Positions 19,900-28,203 of a DNA stretch of 64,000 nt are shown here, piece by piece. The notes below the pieces were generated by a model. The model worked only from the letters and a program-made list of their open reading frames with translations, had not been told where the DNA came from and made no database searches. The position numbers were made by a program, and so were the translations under genes. The stretch covers positions 806,001-870,000 of the forward strand of contig NZ_SGWY01000003.1 of NCBI RefSeq assembly GCF_004216665.1, read 5' to 3'. Each line of letters opens with the position of its first letter. The stretch's first letter is position 1. This DNA is from Agromyces ramosus (GTDB lineage Bacteria; Actinomycetota; Actinomycetes; Actinomycetales; Microbacteriaceae).

Positions 19900-20916
19900 T
19901 CAGAGCCAGCCGCGGCGCTTGAACACCAGGTAGAGGCCGCCGGCGAAGCCGAGCATGAGCGCGACGGCGAACGGGTAGCCCCACGGCTCGTCGAGCTCGG
20001 GCATGTAGACGAAGTTCATGCCGTAGACCGCCGCGACGAGGCTCGGCGCGAAGATGATCGCGGCCCAGCTCGAGATCTTCTTCGACTGCTCGCTCTGCGC
20101 GAGGGCCGTCTCGGAGAGCACGCGGATCTCCTCGTTCTGGCGCTGGGCCACGAGGGTGGAATGCACCTGCAGCGCGTTCTGCAGCAGCTGGCGGAACGTG
20201 TCGCCGCGCTCCACGATGCGGATCACGTGGTCCTTCACGTCGCGCAGGTACCGCTGCAGCTCGAGGTCGACCGCGTACTTCTCGAACCCGCGCTCGAGCG
20301 CCTCGAACATCGCGATGAGCGGCCGGGTGGCGCGCTGGAACTCCATCACCTCGCTCGCGAGGTCGTACATGCGCCGGGTCACCTCGGGGTCGCCCGAGAA
20401 GAGCTGCTCCTCGATCTCGTCGATGTCGTTCTCGAGGCCGGCGTCGACGGGCGAGTACTCGTCGACGACCTCGTCGAGCACGGCGTAGAGCACCGCCTCC
20501 GGCCCCTTGGCGAGCAGGTCGGGCGAGGATTCGAGTCGCCGTCGCACGCGTGCGAGGTCGGGGGACTCCGCGTGGCGGATCGTGATGGCGAAATCGGGAC
20601 CGATGAACACGTGCAGCTCGCCGAACTCGACCTGCTCCACGTCGTCGAGGTACCGGGCGGGACGGAGCACGACGAACAGCGTGTCGCCGTAGCGCTCGAG
20701 CTTCGCCCGCTGATGACCCTTCCTCGCGTCCTCGATCGCGAGCGGGTGGAGCCCGAACTCGCTGGCGAGCGCGTCCAGCTCGGCGTCGGTGGGTCGATAG
20801 AGCCCGATCCAGGCGAATCCGCCGTGCGTCTGGCGGCTCTCGAACGTCTCCTCGAGGGTGGCCGGGGTGGCGACCCGGCGGCCGCCCCGGTAGATCGCGT
20901 TGTCGACGACGGGCAT
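19900..20916 (-). CDS. corA: CorA-family magnesium/divalent cation channel
   Basis: A 338-residue protein. The N-terminal 270 residues form the cytoplasmic funnel domain (WIGLYRPTDAELDALASEFG, LHVFIGPDFAITIRH, long charged helices). The two C-terminal membrane helices carry the selectivity signature YGMNFVYMPELDEPWGYPF between them, followed by the basic tail KRRGWL. The start was placed at ATG 20916 because the upstream extension is an improbable Pro/Arg-rich stretch. It should carry Mg2+ into the cell. The TetR gene lies upstream on the same strand. Confidence 0.93.
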   Translation of the reverse strand: MPVVDNAIYRGGRRVATPATLEETFESRQTHGGFAWIGLYRPTDAELDALASEFGLHPLAIEDARKGHQRAKLERYGDTLFVVLRPARYLDDVEQVEFGELHVFIGPDFAITIRHAESPDLARVRRRLESSPDLLAKGPEAVLYAVLDEVVDEYSPVDAGLENDIDEIEEQLFSGDPEVTRRMYDLASEVMEFQRATRPLIAMFEALERGFEKYAVDLELQRYLRDVKDHVIRIVERGDTFRQLLQNALQVHSTLVAQRQNEEIRVLSETALAQSEQSKKISSWAAIIFAPSLVAAVYGMNFVYMPELDEPWGYPFAVALMLGFAGGLYLVFKRRGWL

Positions 20917-21027
20917 CGGGTCAAGTCTCGTGCGCGGGCGCGCGCGCGACCCGCCGACACGCGGCGGGGGGCCGGCGCCGGGCACCGCTCGCGGGTTCAG
21001 CCGGAGCTGCGATCCGAGCGGGCGGGG

Positions 21028-21666
21028 TCAGGCGCCCGGGTTCGCGGCCCACTGCCCGCGCACGGCCGTCGGGCGCGAGTGCTCGAGCGTTCCCGGCGCC
21101 AGGCCGAGACGCTCCTCCGCGGCGGTGAACACGACCCGGTCCGCCTCCTCCCGGCTCACGAGGCCGATCGCGTGGTGCTGCACCGCCATGCCGTCGACGA
21201 GCGCCGTGAGCATGCGGGCATCGGAAGCCGGGTCGGCGCTCGTGCCGAGCCCCGCCTCGTCGAGGCGCTCGATGATGCGCGCGAGCCGTCGCTCGCAATC
21301 GCGATGATGACGCCTGAGGGCGGCGTGCAGCTCGGGGTTGCGCGGCGCCTCGCTCCACGCGTCGATCCAGACGAAGTAGTGGTCGCGCGGGGTCGAGGTG
21401 AGCCAGTCGGCCAGTGCCTCGACGGGCTCGACCCGCTCGGCGACCTCCTCGTCGTTCTCGAGCTCGGCGAGCACCGCGGCGTCGAACGCCTCGGCGACGA
21501 GCTGCTCGCGGGTGGGGAAGTAGTGGCGGATGAGCCCGTGCACGACGCCGACCTCGGCGGCGACGTCGCGCAGCGTGACCCGTGCGAAGCCGTCGCGTGC
21601 CACGAGCTGCAGCGTCGCGGCGAGGATCTGCTCACGCCGCGCCGCGGGGTCGAGGCGGGTCACCAT
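21028..21666 (-). CDS. TetR-family repressor, divergent from an MFS exporter
   Basis: A 212-residue regulator. REQILAATLQLVARDGFARV and TLRDVAAEVGVVHGLIRHYF form the TetR helix-turn-helix; the C-terminal part (DHYFVWIDAWSEAPRNPEL, then a long helical region) resembles the BetI/TetR_C_6 group. The start is ATG 21666; a TACGAT -10 box ends 6 bases upstream on the minus strand, so the mRNA is probably leaderless. Its gene is divergent from the MFS gene with 54 bases between start codons, and two near-identical operators lie in that gap, so the repressor very likely controls both genes. Confidence 0.9.
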   Translation of the reverse strand: MVTRLDPAARREQILAATLQLVARDGFARVTLRDVAAEVGVVHGLIRHYFPTREQLVAEAFDAAVLAELENDEEVAERVEPVEALADWLTSTPRDHYFVWIDAWSEAPRNPELHAALRRHHRDCERRLARIIERLDEAGLGTSADPASDARMLTALVDGMAVQHHAIGLVSREEADRVVFTAAEERLGLAPGTLEHSRPTAVRGQWAANPGA

Positions 21667-21684
21667 GCGTCCATCGTACCGCTC

Positions 21685-21700
21685 TTGTCCAAGCGGACAA
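21685..21700. promoter_or_regulatory. Palindromic operator 1, also the -35 region for both divergent promoters
   Basis: TTGTCC-AAGC-GGACAA is a perfect 6+6 inverted repeat. Read on plus, TTGTCC is a -35 box 17 bases before the -10 TAATTT at 21708-21713. Read on minus, the other arm is TTGTCC 16 bases before TACGAT (21673-21678). One site can therefore occlude both promoters. Confidence 0.75.
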
Positions 21701-21707
21701 CGAGTGC

Positions 21708-21713
21708 TAATTT
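21708..21713 (+). promoter_or_regulatory. -10 box TAATTT of the MFS gene
   Basis: TAATTT, with an upstream TG at 21705-21706, ends 7 bases before the ATG at 21721, predicting a leaderless transcript. Confidence 0.6.
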
Positions 21714-21714
21714 G

Positions 21715-21730
21715 TTGTCCATGCGGATAA
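21715..21730. promoter_or_regulatory. Operator 2, overlapping the MFS start codon
   Basis: TTGTCC-ATGC-GGATAA matches operator 1 at 14 of 16 positions; the start ATG (21721) lies in its spacer. The centres of the two operators are exactly 30 bp apart, three helical turns, which favours cooperative binding on one face. Confidence 0.7.
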
Positions 21731-23094
21731 GAGCGGGCGTGCAGCGCGACGCCGTCGACGGCGACCGGCGGCGCCTCACCATCGGCGTGGTCACGGCGAC
21801 CGTGCTCATGTCCTCGGGCGCCATGGTCATCTTCCCCCTGCTGCCGTCGCTGCAGTCGCAGCTCGGCATCTCCACGGCCGACATCGGCTTCGTCGCCGCG
21901 GCGGGGTTCGCGGCCTCGCTCGCCGCCGAACTCATCGTCGCGCCCTACGCCGATCGCGGTCGCGCACGCACGATGGGCGTCGTCGGGATGGTGCTGATGG
22001 CGGCCGCCCTGCTCGGATCCGCCCTCGCCACCGAATCCTGGCACCTCATCGCCGGACGTGCGCTCGGCGGCTTCGGCTTCGGCGCGTTCATGGCCGCCGC
22101 GAGCGCGCTGCTCGTGCGTGCCGACCCCGCACGCGCCGGCGAGTCGCTCGGCCGCCTCGGCGCCGCCGAGCTCGCGGGCGTCTCGCTCGGCCCGCTCGCC
22201 TCGGGCCTCGCGATCGCGTTCACCACGCCCGGCACCATCCTCGCGTGGTCGGGCGCGGTCGTGCTGCTCGGCGTGATCCCGGTCGCACTCACGTTCCGCG
22301 AGCGTGCAGCGGCGGCCGCCCAGACGACGGATGCCGCGGCGGCAGGTGCGACGGGGGTCCACGGCGCCGCGGCATCCGCCGACCCCGCCCCACCGCCTCG
22401 CGTCAGCCTCGACCTGCTGCGTTCGCCGCACGTGGTCGGCGTGCTGCTGCTCTACGGCGCCGTGATGGTGCCGACCGGCGCCTACGACGCCATCTGGCCG
22501 CGGTTCATGGCCGACATCGGAGCGAGCGAGTGGCTCACGGCGCTCAGCTACACCCTGTTCGCCGTTCCCTTCGCGCTCGTCGCGAGCTGGGCCGGCCGAC
22601 TCGCCGACCGCCGCGGAGGGGTCTCGGCGTTCGTGCGCGGGGCCGTCGTGCTCGTGCCGATCGTGGCGCTCTACGGCGTGGTCGGCGACCCGTGGGTCGC
22701 CACAGGCGTGGGGTTCGTCGAGTCGTCCGGCCAGGCGCTCGCGTTCATCGGCGCGGCCGCGGCGATGGCGCAGGCCGTGCCCGCTGCCAGGGCCGGAGCC
22801 TCGCAGGGCCTCATGCGCGCCTTCGGCCTGCTCACCGCCACGCTCGCCGCGGCGCTCTCGGGCGTGGCGTACGAGGCGGGTGGTGCGCTCGCCCTGTTCG
22901 GCGGGACCGCGGTCGTCGTCGTGCTCATGATCGCCGGCGGGCTGCTGGTCCTGCGGGCCGCGCGGGTACGCAGGGCGTCCACCGAATCGCCCCGGTCACC
23001 GGCCACGGCGGCCGCCGAGGCCGAGACCGACGCCCGACCCCGGGCTCGGGCCGAGCTCAGCGACGAGCGTGCCTGCGCACCCACTCGTGCATGA
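21721..23094 (+). CDS. MFS transporter (drug exporter type)
   Basis: A 457-residue protein with 12 hydrophobic helices. Helix-1 region MSSGAMVIFPLLPSLQSQLG, the loop 2-3 motif APYADRGRARTMGVVGM (variant of GRxxDRxGRR), and IAGRALGGFGFGAFMAA fit the MFS-1 efflux group. An Ala-rich cytoplasmic loop of about 45 residues separates the halves; the C-terminal tail is Arg/Ala/Glu-rich. The divergent TetR repressor with two operators suggests substrate-inducible efflux. Its last 38 bases overlap the end of the minus-strand methyltransferase gene. The start ATG 21721 is set by the promoter; longer upstream frames are antisense to corA and tetR. Confidence 0.9.
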   Translation: MRIRAGVQRDAVDGDRRRLTIGVVTATVLMSSGAMVIFPLLPSLQSQLGISTADIGFVAAAGFAASLAAELIVAPYADRGRARTMGVVGMVLMAAALLGSALATESWHLIAGRALGGFGFGAFMAAASALLVRADPARAGESLGRLGAAELAGVSLGPLASGLAIAFTTPGTILAWSGAVVLLGVIPVALTFRERAAAAAQTTDAAAAGATGVHGAAASADPAPPPRVSLDLLRSPHVVGVLLLYGAVMVPTGAYDAIWPRFMADIGASEWLTALSYTLFAVPFALVASWAGRLADRRGGVSAFVRGAVVLVPIVALYGVVGDPWVATGVGFVESSGQALAFIGAAAAMAQAVPAARAGASQGLMRAFGLLTATLAAALSGVAYEAGGALALFGGTAVVVVLMIAGGLLVLRAARVRRASTESPRSPATAAAEAETDARPRARAELSDERACAPTRA

Positions 23095-23779
23095 CGATGG
23101 CAGCGGCCGCGCTGGCGTTGATGGAGCGCGTCGAGCCGTACTGCGTGATCTCCACCACGTGATCGGCGGCCGCGAGCGCCGCATCGCTGAGGCCCGGTCC
23201 CTCCTGGCCGAAGAGCAGCACGCACCGCTCGGGGAGGTCGACGTCGTCGACCGGGCGTGAGCCCTCGACGTTGTCGACCGCGATGATCGGCAGGCCCTCC
23301 GTGCGCGCCCACGCGACGAAGTCGGCGACATCCGGGTGGTAGGCCAGGTGCTGGTAGCGGTCGGTGACCATCGCACCGCGCTTGTTCCACCGGCGACGAC
23401 CGATGATGTGCACGGTCTCGGCGGCGAACGCGTTGGCCGTGCGCACGATCGAGCCGATGTTCAGGTCGTGCTGCCAGTTCTCGATGGCGACGTGGAACGG
23501 ATGCCGCCGCGTGTCGAGGTCGGCCACGATCGCGTCCATGCGCCAGTAGCGGTAGCGGTCCACGACGTTGCGGGCGTCGCCGTGCTCGAGCAGCTCGGGG
23601 TCGTAGCGGGGATCGTCGGGCCACGCGACACGCCCGCCGGGCCACGGTCCGGCGCCCTGCGGCACGGTCGGCTCGGCGGGCTCGGCGTGCTCGGCGCGGT
23701 CGGCATGCTCGGCGCGGTCGGCATGCTCGGCGTGCTCGGCCTGGGCGTCCGCCCGCTCGGCGTCGGTCTCGTGGATCAC
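23057..23779 (-). CDS. SpoU/TrmH-family RNA 2'-O-methyltransferase
   Basis: A 240-residue SPOUT enzyme that uses S-adenosylmethionine to methylate a ribose in tRNA or rRNA. The three SpoU motifs are present: HDLNIGSIVRTANAFAAE, VLLFGQEGPGLSDAAL, and EITQYGSTRSINASAAAAI. The core starts at about residue 60; residues 8-37 are a tandem AEHADR-type repeat (encoded by 18-base units at about 23679-23750) that is probably disordered. GTG 23779 is the start. Target RNA unknown. Transcribed towards the MFS gene and overlapping its 3' end. Confidence 0.9.
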   Translation of the reverse strand: MIHETDAERADAQAEHAEHADRAEHADRAEHAEPAEPTVPQGAGPWPGGRVAWPDDPRYDPELLEHGDARNVVDRYRYWRMDAIVADLDTRRHPFHVAIENWQHDLNIGSIVRTANAFAAETVHIIGRRRWNKRGAMVTDRYQHLAYHPDVADFVAWARTEGLPIIAVDNVEGSRPVDDVDLPERCVLLFGQEGPGLSDAALAAADHVVEITQYGSTRSINASAAAAIVMHEWVRRHARR

Positions 23780-23914
23780 GCTGCAACGCTACCCGGGCAG
23801 CCGCAACGACCCCGCACACCAGGGCCCCGGTGACCGTCCGAGGCCCGGGAACCCGCTCCACCCACGCACGACGCGATCCCCCGGGAACGGGTGCCCACAC
23901 ACCGGGCGGAGGGT

Positions 23915-23930
23915 TTTCGGTTCGCCGAAA
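23915..23930. promoter_or_regulatory. Palindromic operator 1 upstream of mntH
   Basis: TTTCGG-TTCG-CCGAAA, a perfect 6+6 inverted repeat located over the -35 region of the mntH promoter (-10 box TGTAAT at 23935-23940). Confidence 0.7.
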
Positions 23931-23941
23931 TCTGTGTAATC

Positions 23942-23957
23942 TTTCGGTATGCCGAAA
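23942..23957. promoter_or_regulatory. Palindromic operator 2 containing the mntH start codon
   Basis: TTTCGG-TATG-CCGAAA, identical in both arms to operator 1 and centred 27 bp from it. The ATG at 23949 lies in the spacer. A metal-responsive repressor of the MntR type, possibly the one encoded at 28313, is the natural candidate. Confidence 0.7.
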
Positions 23958-25421
23958 TCCCCGGATGCCGCAGCGACGCGGCCCCGAACCGCCACCGATC
24001 CCCAGCCCGGCAATCGCGACGACGTGCCGACGGAGAAGCACGTGCCCGAACCCGCCGAGGCCGCGGCATCCGCAGTCACCGACGCGACGCCGCGCCGCCC
24101 GTCGTCCCAGCCCTCGATCCCGCGCGTCGCCTGGCTGATCGGCCCGGCGCTCGTGGCGGGCGTCGCCTACCTCGACCCCGGCAACGTCGCGAGCAACATG
24201 ACGGCGGGCGCCCAGTACGGCTACCTGCTCGTGTGGGTCGTGGTGCTCGGCAATGTCATGGCCTGGCTCATCCAGTACCTGTCGGCGAAGCTCGGCATCG
24301 TCACCGGCCGCAGCCTCCCCGAGGTGCTCGGCGGCCGCATCCGCAGTCGGTGGGGGCGACGCGCCTACTGGCTGCAGGCCGAGCTCGTGGCCATGGCCAC
24401 CGACCTCGCCGAGGTCATCGGCGGCGCGGTCGCACTCAACCTGCTGTTCGGCGTCCCGCTCATCTGGGGCGGCCTCATCACCGGCACCGTCTCGATCGTG
24501 CTGCTCGTCCTGCAGTCCCGGCGCGGTCCGCGCACCTTCGAGTTCGTGATCATGGGCCTGCTCGTGATCATCGCGATCGGGTTCACGGTCGGCGTGTTCG
24601 TCGCGCCGCCGTCTCCCGCAGGCATCCTCCCGGGCCTGGTGCCGCGCTTCGCAGACGCCAACTCGGTGCTGCTCGCCGCCTCGATCCTGGGCGCGACCAT
24701 CATGCCGCACGCCATCTACGCGCACTCGGCGCTCAGCAGGGACCGGTTCGCGACCCGCCCGGGTGAGCAGGCCGGCGGGCGCGAGCGTGGTGCGTGGCAC
24801 GGCTTCGGCATCCGACGGGGAACGGATGCCCAGCCCGAGCTCCTGCCCGGCACCGCGACTGCCGTGCCGACGAACCGGCTGCTGCGCGCCACGCGCTGGG
24901 ACGTGTCGATCGCCATGGCGATCGCCGGAACGGTGAACCTCTGCATCCTCCTGCTCGCGGCCGTGAACCTCTCCGGCGTCGAGGGCACCGACAGCCTCGA
25001 AGGCGCATACGCGGCGCTGGGCGTGGCACTCGGCCCGGCCATCGCGACGCTCTTCGCGGTCGGCCTCCTCGCCTCGGGTCTCGCGTCGACCTCGGTCGGC
25101 GCCTACGCCGGTGCCGAGATCATGTACGGGCTGTTGCGCGTGCGGGTGCCGCTCATCCTCCGCCGGCTGGTGACGCTGATCCCCGCGCTCGCCATCCTGT
25201 GGCTCGGCTTCGACCCCACGCTCTCGCTGGTGCTCAGCCAGGTCGTGCTCTCGTTCGGCATCCCGTTCGCCCTCGTGCCGCTCGTCGCCCTCACCGCGAA
25301 GGCGGGCGTGCTCGGACAGTGGCGCAACCACTGGGCGACGACCGCGGCGGGCATCGCGGCATCCGTCTTCCTGATCACGCTGAACGGCGTGCTGCTCTGG
25401 CTGATCTTCACGGGAGCGTGA
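23949..25421 (+). CDS. mntH: Nramp-family Mn2+/Fe2+ transporter
   Basis: A 490-residue proton-coupled importer of manganese (and iron). Helix 1 carries the metal-binding DPGN (YLDPGNVASNMTAGAQYGY) and helix 6 the partner motif ATIMPHAIYAHSAL. Eleven helices fit the family; the first 60 residues are a charged, low-complexity tail, and a 45-residue hydrophilic loop follows helix 6. The ATG at 23949 sits 8 bases after TGTAAT, so the mRNA is probably leaderless and the operator overlaps the first codons. Expected control: repression when Mn is sufficient. It is followed within 5 bases by a hairpin. Confidence 0.92.
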   Translation: MPKSPDAAATRPRTATDPQPGNRDDVPTEKHVPEPAEAAASAVTDATPRRPSSQPSIPRVAWLIGPALVAGVAYLDPGNVASNMTAGAQYGYLLVWVVVLGNVMAWLIQYLSAKLGIVTGRSLPEVLGGRIRSRWGRRAYWLQAELVAMATDLAEVIGGAVALNLLFGVPLIWGGLITGTVSIVLLVLQSRRGPRTFEFVIMGLLVIIAIGFTVGVFVAPPSPAGILPGLVPRFADANSVLLAASILGATIMPHAIYAHSALSRDRFATRPGEQAGGRERGAWHGFGIRRGTDAQPELLPGTATAVPTNRLLRATRWDVSIAMAIAGTVNLCILLLAAVNLSGVEGTDSLEGAYAALGVALGPAIATLFAVGLLASGLASTSVGAYAGAEIMYGLLRVRVPLILRRLVTLIPALAILWLGFDPTLSLVLSQVVLSFGIPFALVPLVALTAKAGVLGQWRNHWATTAAGIAASVFLITLNGVLLWLIFTGA

Positions 25422-25425
25422 GCGG

Positions 25426-25450
25426 ATGCCGCGGCGCAGCGCCGCGGCAT
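25426..25450 (+). terminator. Hairpin directly after mntH
   Basis: ATGCCGCGGCGC (25426-25437) mirrors GCGCCGCGGCAT (25439-25450); sterically this forms a stem of about 10 bp with a small loop. It begins 5 bases after the mntH stop codon. Confidence 0.65.
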
Positions 25451-25478
25451 GGGCGATGCGCCGCGGCGGTCATGGGGG

Positions 25479-25521
25479 ACCGCCCCGGGTGCCGGCACGG
25501 AATTGCGGTACCCGGGGCGGT
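25479..25521. terminator. 15-bp hairpin between convergent mntH and lyase genes
   Basis: The arm at 25479-25493 (core ACCGCCCCGGGT) pairs with 25507-25521 (core ACCCGGGGCGGT), 15 pairs with one G-U, 13-base loop. It lies 70 bases beyond the lyase stop on minus and 58 beyond mntH on plus, so it can serve both directions. Confidence 0.75.
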
Positions 25522-25589
25522 CGTCTGCGGGCGGGTGACGGATGCGGCCGTGGGGGGTCGGCGCGTCCGTCACCCGGTTCGACGACGGA

Positions 25590-28142
25590 TCAGTCGTCGA
25601 GCTCGGCGCTCCACTCCGAGGTCGCACCCTCGGCGATGGAGTACCAGGCGGTGGGCACGGCGACCACGGTCGCCTCGCCGGTGACCGCGACCTTGCCGTT
25701 CGGCTCGGTGACCAGCTCGCCGTTCACGTAGTACACGATGCCGGCGACGTTGGTCGGCACCTGCACCTCGTCGTGGGCCGTGCCGGGACGGTCCTTGAAC
25801 GTCGGCTCGCGCGGCGTCGCCGGGGTCGTGAGCACGGGCGCCTTCGACCAGTCGACGTCGCTCGCGAGGTAGAACGAGGTGTACGCCGGCTGGTTGTAGG
25901 TGGTCTGCTGGCGGGCCGTCTCAGCGCGGTACTGCACGTCGTGCATGAGCGTCGTCAGCTTGTGCGTCGTGACCTCGGTGCTCGTGTAGATGCGCAGTGC
26001 GGTCGAGTCGGTCGTTCGCAGCAGCAGCTCCTCGCGCCAGTCGCCGAGCACGTCGGCCACGAGTGAGGGGTTGCCCTTCGTGCCGTTGTTCGTCAGCGTG
26101 CCCGTCGCCGTGAGGAGGCGGCCTCGCGTCCAGTCGTCGATCGTCGGCGTCTGGGTGCCGCTGCCGTTGACGATCTGGGTGGTGAGGTCACCCGCCCAGC
26201 GGATCGACATGTTCGTGCCGGGCGTCGCGGCCGAGAGGATCTCGCCCTTCGCGCTCAGCAGTCCGCTCGCGTCGGTGCCTCCGGGCAGGCTCGACCAGAC
26301 CTCGATGCCGGGCACGTCCGTGCGGACATCGCCGATCATCGCGCGGCCGGTGTCGCGGCCCGAGTAGGCGCCGAAGAGCACGGCGCCGGGGGCCTCGGCT
26401 TGCCGCATCGCCGAACCGTAGGGCGCACCGGTGGCACCCTCGTGGGCGGTCCAGATCTCGATGCCGTCGCGCGAGGGATCGATGTCGGTCACGTGCATGG
26501 CGTCGCCGTGGCCGAGGCGCACATTCGCACCCGGTGCGGCACTGCCAGGAGGCAGCACGTCGAACGAGCTGTAGAGCAGGCTGCCGTCGTCGTCGATCGT
26601 CGCCGACCCGTAGACGAGCTCGTGCTTGCCGTCGCCGTCGACGTCGGCGAGGCTCAGCGAGTGGTCGCCCTGCGTCGTGATGGTGGCGTACTCGGGATTC
26701 GTGCCGTCACGGCCGTGCGGCGAGTCGTTGAACGGGTTCGTCATCGGCACGTGGCCGCTGTCGACGTACCAGCGCTCCTTCAGGTGCTTGCCGTCCCAGT
26801 CGTAGGTCGTGATCGTGGTGCGCGTGTAGTACCCGCGGGCGAACACGGCAGACGGGTGCTCGCCGTCGAAGTAGCCCACGCCCGACAGGAACCGGTCGAC
26901 GCGGTTGGCCGGCTCGATGCGCGCCATCGCGTAGTCGCCCCAGAGCAGGCCGTCGTCGTCGCGTCCGGGCTTGTAGGCGATGGTCTGCAGCTCCTCGCCC
27001 GTGGCGCTGTCGAACACCGTGAGGTACTCGGGGCCGTCGACGATGAAGCCCTCGAACTTGCGGAGCTCGTTGCGGGCGCTACGCGACGGAGCGTACACGT
27101 CGATGAAGTGGTCGACGAGCTCCTCTGCGCTCTCGCGAGACAGCGGGTACTCGTGCGTCACCGGGATGCCCCACGCCTCCTCGAGCGTTGCAGGCCAATT
27201 GCCCGCGACGACCTCGGGATGCTCGGTCCAGCCCTGGAAGACCTGCGTGAGGCGCTCCTCGTAGTCGGCGGCGCTGAGGCGGTAGTCGTCGGTGTGCGCG
27301 TACCCGGCCGCGACATCCGCCTCGGGCATGGTGATGTACGACTCGCTCGCGACGGTGCCGTCGGCGTCGTACGTGATCGACTTCGTGCCGGGCGCGGTCT
27401 TCAGCATCGTCTCGGAACGACCGTCGCCGTCGAAGTCGTAGACCAGGAACTGCGTGTAGTGGGCGCCGGCACGGATGTTCACGCCGAGGTCGAGGCGGTT
27501 CAGCAGCGTGCCGTCGAGCTCGTAGGTGTCGATGTAGACCGGGCCGGTGTAGCCCTTGATCGAGACGTCCTGCGAGTTCGAGGGGTCCCACTTCACGATG
27601 TACTCGTACGCACCGTCCCCGTCCACGTCTCCGACGGAGACGTCGTTGGCCGAGTAGGTGTAAGGCTGCCCGTCGGGGAAGGCCACGCTCTTCGGTGAGA
27701 TCCCGTCCTCCGGCTTCTGCAGCGGCAGGTCGTGGTAGCCCTGGGCCCAGGCCGAGACGGGGGCGGATGCCTCGAGCTCGATGCCGTTCACCACGGGGGC
27801 GACCGTGTACCGGGCGGTCGCGGAGCCCGCGGCATCCGCGTAGTTGGTGCTGTCGCTGACGGTCGCGAGCTTCGTGCCGTCGCGGTAGACGACGAAGTCG
27901 GGGCCGGCGAGGCCCGTGTCGGTGGCGCCGGTCGCCTCGGAGGCGAGCAGGCGCCAGCTGAGGAACACGCCCTCGCTCGTCGACACCGCGACGAGGCCGC
28001 GGTCGAGCGCCTCGAGCTGCGCGATGCCCGCCGGCACGGCGTCGGGTGGTGCCGCGGTCGCCGGTTGGGCGACGCCGGCGATCAGGCAGCCGGCGGCAGC
28101 CACCGCCAGCGCAGCGCGGAATGGATGGGTACCGAGATTCAT
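25590..28142 (-). CDS. Secreted rhamnogalacturonan lyase (polysaccharide lyase family 11)
   Basis: An 850-residue secreted enzyme that cleaves the rhamnose-galacturonate backbone of pectin by beta-elimination. Signal peptide at 1-31 (RAALAVAAAGCLIAGVAQPA, then TAAPP). The catalytic body has FG-GAP-like calcium-binding strands: SVGDVDGDGAYEYIVKWDPS, YDFDGDGRSETMLKTAPGT and ADVDGDGKHELVYGSATID, as in the PL11 beta-propeller. Start ATG 28142 has AAGGA 8 bases upstream. A complete -35/-10 pair and a LacI-type operator precede it, so it is probably induced by a pectin fragment. No other pectin gene lies in the window. Confidence 0.88.
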   Translation of the reverse strand: MNLGTHPFRAALAVAAAGCLIAGVAQPATAAPPDAVPAGIAQLEALDRGLVAVSTSEGVFLSWRLLASEATGATDTGLAGPDFVVYRDGTKLATVSDSTNYADAAGSATARYTVAPVVNGIELEASAPVSAWAQGYHDLPLQKPEDGISPKSVAFPDGQPYTYSANDVSVGDVDGDGAYEYIVKWDPSNSQDVSIKGYTGPVYIDTYELDGTLLNRLDLGVNIRAGAHYTQFLVYDFDGDGRSETMLKTAPGTKSITYDADGTVASESYITMPEADVAAGYAHTDDYRLSAADYEERLTQVFQGWTEHPEVVAGNWPATLEEAWGIPVTHEYPLSRESAEELVDHFIDVYAPSRSARNELRKFEGFIVDGPEYLTVFDSATGEELQTIAYKPGRDDDGLLWGDYAMARIEPANRVDRFLSGVGYFDGEHPSAVFARGYYTRTTITTYDWDGKHLKERWYVDSGHVPMTNPFNDSPHGRDGTNPEYATITTQGDHSLSLADVDGDGKHELVYGSATIDDDGSLLYSSFDVLPPGSAAPGANVRLGHGDAMHVTDIDPSRDGIEIWTAHEGATGAPYGSAMRQAEAPGAVLFGAYSGRDTGRAMIGDVRTDVPGIEVWSSLPGGTDASGLLSAKGEILSAATPGTNMSIRWAGDLTTQIVNGSGTQTPTIDDWTRGRLLTATGTLTNNGTKGNPSLVADVLGDWREELLLRTTDSTALRIYTSTEVTTHKLTTLMHDVQYRAETARQQTTYNQPAYTSFYLASDVDWSKAPVLTTPATPREPTFKDRPGTAHDEVQVPTNVAGIVYYVNGELVTEPNGKVAVTGEATVVAVPTAWYSIAEGATSEWSAELDD

Positions 28143-28178
28143 CGTCGAATCCTTCTCTGGGCTCATGGCCCGTCGGTG

Positions 28179-28192
28179 GGATAGCGCTTTCC
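28179..28192. promoter_or_regulatory. LacI-type operator downstream of the lyase transcription start
   Basis: GGATAGCGCTTTCC is a palindrome with a single mismatched pair around the AGCGCT core typical of LacI-family operators. It lies just downstream of the start point expected from the promoter at 28204-28232, the classic position for repression. No LacI-family gene is in the window. Confidence 0.65.
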
Positions 28193-28203
28193 GTGCGAAG
28201 TCG

